Source: Microcoleus sp. FACHB-DQ6
GTDB lineage: Bacteria; Cyanobacteriota; Cyanobacteriia; Cyanobacteriales; Microcoleaceae
Direction: 5' to 3'
Length of the DNA stretch: 51,650 nucleotides
NCBI GenBank assembly: GCA_014695175.1
Contig: JACJNV010000382.1
Coordinates: forward strand, 1 to 51,650
The notes beneath the pieces are model-generated. The model had not been told where the DNA came from. It saw nothing but the letters and a program-made list of their open reading frames with translations, and made no database searches. The translations under genes and the position numbers were made by a program. Shown piece by piece: positions 44,616 to 51,650 of the stretch (its first letter is position 1; each line of letters opens with the position of its first letter).

Positions 44616-45344
44616 CTAGATTCCTGCACCGTCTAAAAACTGTGTAATGAATAAATCCGAAGACAGGAATAATTCATGTTTTTCGACCTCTGCTTGCTCT
44701 GATTGAGTTGTTTTGAGCGGAGATAATTGAGATTTTAAAAAATCCACCTGCTCTTCTAAATCCTTAATTCTATCGAACAAAGCTCGAATAGCTTGAGCTT
44801 CCAAATCCGGTAAGCCTTGAGAATTTTGAGCATCTTCCACCTGCTTTTTCCGAGAGATAATGCGGCCGGGGATTCCCACAACTGTGCAATCGCTAGGGAC
44901 ATCCCGTAGCACTACGGAACCCGCACCAATCCGAACATTATTGCCAATTTGAATATTGCCTAAAACTTTAGCACCAGCTCCTACCACTACATTTTCTCCC
45001 AGCGTCGGATGCCGTTTTCCTATTTCTTTACCCGTGCCGCCAATGGTCGCTCCTTGATAAATTACAGCATAATCTCCAACGATCGCAGTTTCGCCAATTA
45101 CCACCCCCATGCCGTGGTCGATAAACACCCCCCTACCAATTTTCGCTCCTGGGTGGATCTCAATACCTGTTAAAAAGCGACTCACTTGGGAAATCAAGCG
45201 CGGTACAAACGGCAGGCCAGCGGAATAAAGCCAGTGTGCTATCCGGTGCAAAAAAAGTGCTTGCAGTCCGGGATAGCAAAATAATACTTCCAGCCAGTTG
45301 CGCGCCGCAGGGTCACGTTCGTAAATAATTTGCAAGTCACTGAA
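44616..45344 (-). CDS. cysE: serine O-acetyltransferase
   Basis: 242 aa from ATG 45344 (MFSDLQIIYERDPAARNWLE, the usual family start); the frame remains open to 45407 with 21 unusual residues. The left-handed beta-helix with hexapeptide repeats is clear: IGRGVFIDHGMGVVIGETAI, HPTLGENVVVGAGAKVLGNI and VRIGAGSVVLRDVPSDCTVV. It acetylates L-serine with acetyl-CoA, the first step to cysteine, and pairs with CysK. The C-terminal 60 residues form a charged extension (KDLEEQVDFLKSQLSPLK, a likely coiled coil) beyond the usual tail. Confidence 0.92.
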   Translation of the reverse strand, partial: FSDLQIIYERDPAARNWLEVLFCYPGLQALFLHRIAHWLYSAGLPFVPRLISQVSRFLTGIEIHPGAKIGRGVFIDHGMGVVIGETAIVGDYAVIYQGATIGGTGKEIGKRHPTLGENVVVGAGAKVLGNIQIGNNVRIGAGSVVLRDVPSDCTVVGIPGRIISRKKQVEDAQNSQGLPDLEAQAIRALFDRIKDLEEQVDFLKSQLSPLKTTQSEQAEVEKHELFLSSDLFITQFLDGAGI

Positions 45345-45503
45345 CATATTTAGTCCCGCCGTGTTTGGGTTATACACTATCGGCAGTGCCGACGGTTTAA
45401 GCTGCATAAAGCAGTATTGATTGTGGCATTCTTACATATAATACTATAATCCGACCGAATTACAGTAGTTAATGAGAAAAAAATTTTCCTTCCCCAGCCA
45501 TTT

Positions 45504-47456
45504 CTAAGCTGCCTCGGATATTTTCCGCGAAACAAACGGTACAGCTTGTCTGACTTCTTGCCGCAGCGGAATCTCGATCGAGAATTCCGTCCCCAATCCG
45601 GGTGTCGAATCGCAGCGCAGCGTACCTTTGTGCTTTTCTACGATAATTTTATAGCTGATTGACAGTCCCAATCCTGTCCCTTTTCCCACAGGTTTAGTGG
45701 TAAAGAACGGGTCAAACAGCCGTTTTTTGACATTTTCTGCCATACCGGGGCCGTTGTCAGATATCCGCACAATTATTTTATCGGGGCTTGAATATTCTGT
45801 GGTTATTGCGATCGCGATCGGATTGGCTTTCGCTGCTTTGGGCCCGCGATCGAGGTTGTAACTCTCCAGGGCGTCGATCGCATTAGCCAGAATATTCATG
45901 AACACCTGATTTAATTGTCCGGCATAGCACTCTACTAAAGGTAAATTGCTGTAGTTTTTAACAATCTCGATCGGCGGGCGATCGGCTGTAGCTTTCAGGC
46001 GACTTTGCAGAATTAGCAGAGTGCTGTCAATGCCTTCATGGATGTTGACAGGTTTCATTTCGCTTTCGTCTAAACGAGAGAAATTCCGCAAAGATTGAAC
46101 AATTTGAACAATGCGATCGGCTCCTATTTTCATCGAAGACAGCAGTTGCGGCAAATCTTTGCTGAGAAAGTCAAAGTCAATATTTTTTAAATACTCTGAA
46201 ACTTCCGAGGGAGGGGATAAATAGTTTTTTTGGTAAAGTTTTACCAACTCGAACAGATCCCTAGTATATTCGCTGGCGTGGTGAATGTTGCCGTAAATAA
46301 AATTAATAGGATTGTTAACTTCGTGGGCGACACCAGCAACTAATAAACCCAAGCTAGACATTTTTTCCTGCTGAATAAGTTGAGCTTGAGTTTGTTGCAA
46401 CTCTTGCAAAGTTTGCTCTAATTGTTGAGATTGAGCCGTGCGTTCTGCTGCAATTTTTTCAATTTTTTCGGTATAAGTTAACAAGCTCATTAGATAAATG
46501 GTGGCCACCAAAGTTAAGATTGTCCCCAAAATTAAAACAGTCAAAGAACGCCAAAATTTTAGAGGATTAATGTACTCTGGCGTTAGCCGTAATTGCAGCA
46601 ACCACCGACGATTTTCAATATTGATAATGCGGGTGCAACTGCTGCCGTCTGGGCAGTAAGCTCTTTCCCCTATTTGGATTTTATTTTTAACTTTTTCATC
46701 GGTAATTATCCTTTTTGTCTTGGCTTCATAAAACGCAAGAAATCTTTCTGCTTCAGGAGCCATAGCATCTTGAAGATAAACGTTAACAAAGTCGAGGTTA
46801 GTTTCCTGTAAAGCCGATTTGACAATAGCATCAACGAGCAAGACGCCAAAAGTAAAACCTTTCAAATTTTTGGGGGAGCGAGCAGGTAAATTCGGCTGCA
46901 AGTCGGCGCCATCCTCAGCATAATTTTGAGTAAAAATTGGCATGAACACGAAGACGCTGGGTTGATTTTGTGAAGACAATTTTTGGCGATCTGTCGCGGT
47001 GATTTCTTGTCTTTTTGTGGCGTTTTCTAATGCTACCCGATTGGCCGTTAAATCTAAACCTAAATCTATTTCCTCTGTCAGGAATTGCGGAGAGTCAGAA
47101 ACACGGGGCAGCCAAGCGATCGCCTTCAGGCTCGGATGGCGGTAGAGGGCAGGACCAACAAATGTTTTCATTTCTGGTTTTTTAACGCCGTCAAATACGC
47201 TGTAAAATGCTCCAGCAGCACGAATTATTTCTAAATTGCCGCTAACATCTCTGTGAATGTCTGTAGCTATTTTGTCCAGCCGATCTTGCAGTTCGGCTTG
47301 CATGGATTTGTATTCCCAATTGTACGCAACTGAAGAGGCGAGCGCCGACAGTCCCAATCCTGCACAAAGTGTTAATCCTGCCTGGATGTAACGGCGATAA
47401 CTAAGTAAAGTGCTAGTTGCTAAATTCAAGAATTTGTTAGCAGTCATATTCTTCAC
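45504..47456 (-). CDS. CHASE-domain sensor histidine kinase
   Basis: A 650-aa protein. TM1 (IQAGLTLCAGLGLSALASSV) and TM2 (LTVLILGTILTLVATIYLMS, about residue 312) flank a CHASE sensor domain (RAAGAFYSVFDGVKKPEMKT, then SLKAIAWLPRV). A coiled coil (ERTAQSQQLEQTLQELQQTQ) leads to the H-box SSLGLLVAGVAHEVNNPINF (His378), N-box and [14 protein letters not shown]. The kinase part is close to that of the hybrid kinase at 20.5 kb, suggesting a shared origin. The ligand is not known. No response regulator is adjacent. Confidence 0.94.
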   Translation of the reverse strand: MKNMTANKFLNLATSTLLSYRRYIQAGLTLCAGLGLSALASSVAYNWEYKSMQAELQDRLDKIATDIHRDVSGNLEIIRAAGAFYSVFDGVKKPEMKTFVGPALYRHPSLKAIAWLPRVSDSPQFLTEEIDLGLDLTANRVALENATKRQEITATDRQKLSSQNQPSVFVFMPIFTQNYAEDGADLQPNLPARSPKNLKGFTFGVLLVDAIVKSALQETNLDFVNVYLQDAMAPEAERFLAFYEAKTKRIITDEKVKNKIQIGERAYCPDGSSCTRIINIENRRWLLQLRLTPEYINPLKFWRSLTVLILGTILTLVATIYLMSLLTYTEKIEKIAAERTAQSQQLEQTLQELQQTQAQLIQQEKMSSLGLLVAGVAHEVNNPINFIYGNIHHASEYTRDLFELVKLYQKNYLSPPSEVSEYLKNIDFDFLSKDLPQLLSSMKIGADRIVQIVQSLRNFSRLDESEMKPVNIHEGIDSTLLILQSRLKATADRPPIEIVKNYSNLPLVECYAGQLNQVFMNILANAIDALESYNLDRGPKAAKANPIAIAITTEYSSPDKIIVRISDNGPGMAENVKKRLFDPFFTTKPVGKGTGLGLSISYKIIVEKHKGTLRCDSTPGLGTEFSIEIPLRQEVRQAVPFVSRKISEAA

Positions 47457-47471
47457 CTATCTTTTTGCTAG

Positions 47472-47619
47472 TTCTCGTTCCCAGGCAGAGCCTGAGATTT
47501 CTCGTTTTTCTCGTTTTTCTCGTTTTTTCTCGTTCCCAGGCTCTGCCTGGGCATGAATTTCAGGAGGCTCTGCCTCCGATTTAGAGCCACGAGACAGCAT
47601 TACCAGGCACGAGCCTGGT
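47472..47619. repeat. cluster of TCTCGTT tandem and CCAGGC palindromic repeats
   Basis: Several TCTCGTTTTT units (47499-47531) are followed by palindromes CCCAGGC-TCT-GCCTGGG (47535-47551), GGAGGC-TCT-GCCTCC (47563-47577) and ACCAGGC-ACGA-GCCTGGT (47602-47619). This is a common dispersed cyanobacterial repeat type. It fills most of the spacer between cysA and the CHASE kinase. Confidence 0.6.
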
Positions 47620-47686
47620 AACGATGTGGCAGCAGTGTTTTGTAGAAGCTCCCCTATAGTATTTTGAGTAAGATGCAGCCGCTGAT

Positions 47687-48718
47687 TTAAATTGAATAAG
47701 CAGGAAAAGTCATCGCGTGTTTGGGCTTGACGTAAACCTGCTGATCTCGCGTTAACTGTAGAGAATCGAAGCGCTCGCGACTCACGTAAGCTGTTACTAC
47801 CTGCTCGGATTCTAACAGTAACTCGGTTTGTATTTCCCGCCCTAAATGAATGATGCGGTTGACTTTTGCTAATGCAAAACCAGATTCCGGCTTAGTTTTA
47901 ATTTCCACGTCGTGGGGGCGCAAAAACACTACTTCAGAATGAGCGGCTCCGTTCTTGTGAGCGGTTGCGGCGTTGTTGGCGAACAAACCCGCAGTAGTCG
48001 GCAGCACATTGACCGGCCCAATAAAACTCATCACAAAAGCTGACGCTGGTTTGTCGTAAATTTCAGCAGGAGTGCCAACTTGTTCGACTCTCCCTTTGTT
48101 CATCACCACAATTTCATCGGCTACTTCCATAGCTTCTTCTTGGTCGTGAGTCACAAAAACTGTGGTGATGTTAACTTCTTTGTGAAGGTTGTGCAGCCAC
48201 GATCGCAATTCTTTGCGGACTTTAGCATCTAATGCTCCAAAAGGTTCGTCTAGCAGCAGCACTTTTGGTTGAACTGCTAGAGCTCTGGCCAAAGCCACCC
48301 GCTGCCGCTGGCCGCCGGAAAGTTGCGAAGGATAGCGATCGCCCAAACCTGTCAACTGCACTAAATCCAAAAGTTCATCAACCCGCCTGCTAATAGAGCC
48401 TTTAGGAACTTTGCGAATTTCCATCGCAAAAGCAATATTTTTCCGAATACTCATGTGTTTGAATAAAGCGTAGTGCTGAAACACAAAACCGATATGCCGC
48501 TCCTGCACCGACTGATGAGTCGCATCTTCACCGATCAGGTAAATATGACCGCTGTCCGGCGGTTCTAGCCCCGCGATCATCCTCAGCAGAGTCGATTTCC
48601 CGGAACCCGAAGGCCCCAACAGCGCGACTAAAGAACCCCTTTTAATTTCCAAATTCACGTTGTCAATTGCGTGGAAGGAGCCGAAGTGTTTCGATACGTT
48701 CTGAACTGTAATGCTCAT
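47687..48718 (-). CDS. cysA: sulfate/thiosulfate ABC transporter ATP-binding protein
   Basis: A 343-aa ATPase. Walker A GPSGSGKS, signature [20 protein letters not shown], Walker [13 protein letters not shown] and switch His ([20 protein letters not shown]) are all present. The C-terminal TOBE-like region ([18 protein letters not shown]) fits CysA. It powers sulfate import with CysT, CysW and a binding protein, none of which is in the window, so it is either split from them or serves another porter. It belongs to the same-strand cysteine block. Confidence 0.9.
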   Translation of the reverse strand: MSITVQNVSKHFGSFHAIDNVNLEIKRGSLVALLGPSGSGKSTLLRMIAGLEPPDSGHIYLIGEDATHQSVQERHIGFVFQHYALFKHMSIRKNIAFAMEIRKVPKGSISRRVDELLDLVQLTGLGDRYPSQLSGGQRQRVALARALAVQPKVLLLDEPFGALDAKVRKELRSWLHNLHKEVNITTVFVTHDQEEAMEVADEIVVMNKGRVEQVGTPAEIYDKPASAFVMSFIGPVNVLPTTAGLFANNAATAHKNGAAHSEVVFLRPHDVEIKTKPESGFALAKVNRIIHLGREIQTELLLESEQVVTAYVSRERFDSLQLTRDQQVYVKPKHAMTFPAYSI

Positions 48719-49236
48719 GAGTTTATTTACCTATTTTTGGAGTTAAACAAGTAAACTCCGTTTATCTGACAGATTTACAGTAGTATATCCTGAAAATAAT
48801 ATTTTGCAAGGTCTGTAACTTTTTGTATAGGATCTCGATGCCCTCCTGATGGGGACTGCGCTTCAAAGTTGAGGCTGGCGGGCCGGAAGAGTTAACCCGC
48901 AAGCGTTTCCAGATGTGGGATTATCGGTGGCGTGCGATCGTCCCAGAGTAAGCAATGCTGAAATTATGCAGAAACCGGGTTTGATGGACGAAAATACTGC
49001 ATCAAAACCTTTAAAACCTTTAATCCCCGTAAAAAACCCGGTTTCTTTGCTGTCGCTGTATATTTTACGGCTGCCGACAATTCCCCGACTCCCGGCGATA
49101 TTGAAGATTTCAGGTAGGAATTGCTCAATCTGAGGTGCGATCGCACACAATTTAGATCACAATAGTTTATTCAGAAGCCAGCCAGCTTCACCTTTGAGAA
49201 ACTGACAGAATAGTAAATTCTAACGAGAACACCACT
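48719..49236. promoter_or_regulatory. divergent intergenic region, cysA / gltD, with inverted repeat
   Basis: 518 bases. AGAAACCGGGTTT (48970-48982) and AAACCCGGTTTCT (49034-49046) face each other across 51 bases, the same repeat arms as at 17513-17545 and 32620-32689. No gene was recognised; short ORFs here were rejected. Upstream signals for gltD (NtcA-type GTA-N8-TAC) were looked for and not found. Confidence 0.5.
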
Positions 49237-50721
49237 ATGGGAAAACCAACAGGCTTTATCGAATTCTTGCGCGAATTGCCCTCCGAACTCTCACCAGTCG
49301 AGAGAGTCCACAACTGGGACGAATTTCACCTGCCAATGGATGAGGACAAACTCCGCACCCAAGGCGCGCGCTGCATGGATTGCGGCATTCCATTTTGCCA
49401 CACGGGTACAATTATCAGCGGCATGGCAAGCGGCTGCCCGATTAACAACCTCATCCCCGAATGGAACGACCTAGTATATCGGGGACTGTGGAAAGAAGCC
49501 CTAGACAGACTCCACAAAACGAACAACTTCCCCGAATTCACCGGCCGCGTCTGTCCCGCCCCCTGCGAAGGCGCTTGCGTGCTCGGCATCAACAACCCCC
49601 CGGTCACGATTAAAAACATCGAAGCCGCAATTATCGATAAAGGCTGGGATGAAGGCTGGATTGCCGCCGAACCGCCAGCCAAACGCACCGGCAAAAAAAT
49701 CGCCGTCATCGGTTCCGGGCCCGCCGGTTTGTCCGCCGCCGCCCAACTAAATAAAGCCGGTCATTGGGTAACTGTATATGAAAGAGCCGATCGACCAGGC
49801 GGCCTGCTAATGTATGGCATCCCCAACATGAAGCTAGACAAAGAACAAGTCGTAATGCGCCGCCTCAAAGTCCTCGAAGAGGAAGGCGTGACATTCGTCT
49901 GCAACACCGAAGTCGGCAAAGACTTACCAGCCGAACAACTGCTAAAAGAATACGACTCCGTTGTGCTCTGTACCGGCGCCACCAAACCCCGCGACTTGGG
50001 CATCCCCGGCCGGGAATTAAAAGGCATCCACTTCGCAATGGACTTTCTGACTGCGAACACCAAAGCAGTTTTAGACAAGAGCACCAACGGCAACTTCATC
50101 TCCGCCGAAGGCAAAGATGTCGTGATCATCGGCGGTGGCGACACCGGTACCGACTGCGTGGGCACCTCCATCCGCCACGGCTGCAAAAGCCTGGTACAGC
50201 TAGAAATCCTGCCCAAACCGCCCTCGGAACGCGCCGCCAACAATCCCTGGCCCGAATGGCCAAAAGTCTACCGCCTCGACTACGGCCAAGAAGAAGCAGC
50301 AGCCAAATTCGGCGACGACCCCCGCGGCTATCTCACCACGGCGACAAAGTTCGAGGGCGACGAAAACGGCAATGTCAAAGCCGTGCACACCGTTGAGGTG
50401 GAGTGGGCGAAAAACGAGAAAGGGCAGTTCATTCCGAACCACATCCCGGGCACCGAAAAAGTGTTGCCCGCACAGCTTGTCTTGCTAGCGATGGGCTTCC
50501 TCGGCCCGGAACAGCCCTTGCTGGATGCCCTGGGATTGGAACGCGACGCCCGCAGCAACGTGAAAGCCGAGCACGAAAAATATACAACCAGCATTCCGGG
50601 AGTTTTCGCGGCTGGTGACTGTCGCCGGGGACAAAGTTTGGTGGTTTGGGCGATTAACGAAGGGCGCGGCGTGGCCCGGGAGTGCGACCTTTATTTGATG
50701 GGGAGCACTGATTTGCCTTAG
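49237..50721 (+). CDS. gltD: glutamate synthase small subunit (NADPH)
   Basis: A 494-aa flavoprotein. The N-terminal Cys-rich segment [20 protein letters not shown], followed by SGCPINN, RVCPAP and CEGACVLG, binds two [4Fe-4S] clusters. The FAD Rossmann motif [20 protein letters not shown] lies near residue 158, and a second dinucleotide site [15 protein letters not shown] is near 290. It passes electrons from NAD(P)H to the large subunit GltB for glutamate formation from 2-oxoglutarate and glutamine. GltB is not in the window. Codon use is richer in GC than its neighbours, as in highly expressed genes. Confidence 0.94.
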   Translation: MGKPTGFIEFLRELPSELSPVERVHNWDEFHLPMDEDKLRTQGARCMDCGIPFCHTGTIISGMASGCPINNLIPEWNDLVYRGLWKEALDRLHKTNNFPEFTGRVCPAPCEGACVLGINNPPVTIKNIEAAIIDKGWDEGWIAAEPPAKRTGKKIAVIGSGPAGLSAAAQLNKAGHWVTVYERADRPGGLLMYGIPNMKLDKEQVVMRRLKVLEEEGVTFVCNTEVGKDLPAEQLLKEYDSVVLCTGATKPRDLGIPGRELKGIHFAMDFLTANTKAVLDKSTNGNFISAEGKDVVIIGGGDTGTDCVGTSIRHGCKSLVQLEILPKPPSERAANNPWPEWPKVYRLDYGQEEAAAKFGDDPRGYLTTATKFEGDENGNVKAVHTVEVEWAKNEKGQFIPNHIPGTEKVLPAQLVLLAMGFLGPEQPLLDALGLERDARSNVKAEHEKYTTSIPGVFAAGDCRRGQSLVVWAINEGRGVARECDLYLMGSTDLP

Positions 50722-50754
50722 TTGGTAGGTATGGGTCGATCGAGATTGTTTGAT

Positions 50755-51253
50755 TTCCGATAATTTATTAGGCCCCTAGGGGCGGGTTTAGAATATTTTT
50801 GATTTAAAAACCAATAATATTCTAAACCCGCCCTTTGTACCTTGAAATAGGTAGATTGCGATTTACCGTTGGGTGGGGGCGGGTTTACGAGATTATGGAT
50901 TTTAGGCATAGATGGTTGGTGAAACCCGCCCCTACAAATCTATCGATTTGGGATAATTTTTGTGAATAAATTCCGATAATTTATTAGGCCTGTAGGGGCG
51001 GGTTTTACCAACAATATTTGAGGCTGACAAACAATCTATATAAACCCGCCCCCACCCAACCAATAACCCAGATTAACCTGATGTTTGATAGCATCCCAAA
51101 AATGTAGGGGGCGGGTTTATTATATTGTTGGTTTATGACAGAGATGGTTGGTGAAACCCGCCCCTACGCATCGGTTCATTTGGATTTCTCGTTGGGGGGG
51201 CGGGTTTGTTATATTGTTGGTTGATGGCATAGATGGTTGGTGAAACCCGCCCC
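50755..51253. repeat. five tandem inverted-repeat units with GGGGCGGGTTT/AAACCCGCCCC arms
   Basis: Arms lie at 50780-50797/50816-50833 (18 bp, perfect), 50876-50886/50932-50942, 50995-51005/51042-51052, 51108-51118/51162-51172 and 51197-51207/51243-51253. Units 2, 4 and 5 share ATAGATGGTTGGTGAAACCC or a near form at the right arm; units 1 and 3 share TCCGATAATTTATTAGGCC before the left arm. No gene is present. Confidence 0.8.
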
Positions 51254-51306
51254 TTGTATCTTAAAAGAGTGAGTCAGTCGATCGCCACGTCATTGATTAG
51301 ATCATA

Positions 51307-51481
51307 CCGACAATCAGGCGATTGAGCCGACAATCAGGCGATCGTACCGACAATCAGTCGATAATCAGTCGATCGAGCCGATAATCAGTCGATCGTACCG
51401 ACAGTCAGTCGATCGTACCGACAGTCAGTCGATCGTACCGACAGTCAGTCGATCGTACCGACAATCAGTCGATCGTACCGA
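51307..51481. repeat. 20-bp tandem repeat array (CGATCGTACCGACARTCAGT)
   Basis: CCGAC/CCGAT starts at 51307, 51327, 51347, 51378, 51398, 51418, 51438 and 51458, with a partial unit at 51478. Spacing is exactly 20 except for one 31-base step caused by an 11-base internal duplication (ATAATCAGTCG). Most units carry the CGATCG core of HIP1. The last four units are nearly identical, which suggests recent expansion. Confidence 0.85.
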
Positions 51482-51650
51482 GCGACGAAGTGAATCTAAA
51501 GAAACAAGGAAAGTTTTGTAGAAACGGTTCTGTAACAGGCGAAAGTGTGAGCAAGAGGACATCAGAAATCGGTGAAGTTGGCCCGCCCCTTAGACTAAAC
51601 AAGTCTGTTGTGTAGATAAGCTCCCATTACTGATGATAGGCGCACCAAGC
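51482..51650. other. unassigned tail to the window edge
   Basis: 169 bases with no reading frame that resembles a protein. The purine-rich text (GTGAATCTAAAGAAACAAGG, then GTGTGAGCAAGAGGACATCA) lacks HIP1 words and has the look of structured RNA, for instance domain I of a group II intron. That is a weak impression and needs the downstream sequence. Confidence 0.25.

Noticed and set aside
48863..49150. Reverse ORFs of 95 and 60 residues and a forward ORF upstream of gltD
   Set aside because: They cross the AGAAACCGGGTTT inverted repeats in several frames; repeat-derived shadows.
48719..49236. NtcA site before gltD
   Set aside because: No GTA-N8-TAC with a suitably placed -10 box was found by reading the region.
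50755..51253. CRISPR-like or attC integron array
   Set aside because: Arms are inverted within each unit and spacings vary; no integrase, no cassettes and no direct repeat-spacer layout.
51307..51481. CRISPR array
   Set aside because: The 20-bp units follow each other with no unique spacers and there are no cas genes; it is a simple tandem repeat.

Overview
The window comes from a cyanobacterium, most likely a filamentous Oscillatoriales type (Microcoleus/Oscillatoria-like; the genus is inference). The signs are frequent HIP1-type GCGATCGC/CGATCG octamers, cyanobacterial protein families (cyanobacterial-type glutamate-cysteine ligase, ClpC, a Ser/Thr kinase fused to a histidine kinase, a vMAP-N-like helix-turn-helix protein), and many palindromic or short-tandem intergenic repeats. 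Most of the window is ordinary chromosome. The accessory features are a graspetide-like cluster and remnant transposase at the left edge, repeat and MITE-like elements between genes, and a repeat-dense gene-free stretch at the right edge.

Layout. 1-2.5 kb: 3' end of an IS630-family transposase, a small vMAP-N-like protein (-), then a two-gene RiPP (graspetide) candidate made of a 68-aa precursor ending in an S/T plus Asp/Glu-rich core and an ATP-grasp ligase, with a 12-bp hairpin between them. 2.5-8.5 kb: HD phosphohydrolase (-), conserved cyanobacterial protein with an upstream CRP-like site, AI-2E family transporter (-), gshA and trmL. 8.7-13.2 kb: a probable c-di-AMP (ydaO-type) riboswitch before a LysM/M23 cell-wall peptidase, tRNA-Met(CAT) with a terminator, and two peroxiredoxin-family genes. 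13.4-20 kb: a 1357-aa polytopic membrane protein convergent with clpC. 20.5-32.6 kb: 1782-aa Ser/Thr kinase/AAA/GAF/histidine kinase, Yip1-like protein, hydrolase-like protein, glycosyltransferase-like protein, YjbQ, SOUL protein, REC-EAL phosphodiesterase and a prohibitin-like SPFH protein. 32.7-41.5 kb: LysR regulator divergent from an APC permease, tandem Cad-family transporters, an exported protein, tandem DUF202 proteins, small membrane proteins and a TauE/SafE permease. 41.7-50.7 kb: a sulfur/nitrogen block with cysK plus an Rrf2 regulator, a Crp/Fnr regulator, cysE, a CHASE histidine kinase, cysA and gltD. 50.7-51.65 kb: no gene; five inverted-repeat units, a 20-bp tandem array and an unassigned tail.

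Functional themes. Thiol and sulfur metabolism recurs: gshA, two peroxiredoxins, cysK with an Rrf2/CymR-like regulator, cysE, cysA and a TSUP permease. Signalling is also well represented: a hybrid Ser/Thr-His kinase, a CHASE kinase, REC-EAL, an HD protein, Crp/Fnr and LysR regulators, and the c-di-AMP riboswitch candidate. The best candidate for an undescribed system is the minimal graspetide-like locus at 1.05-2.37 kb. Its precursor shows neither the microviridin leader motif nor a microviridin-type core.
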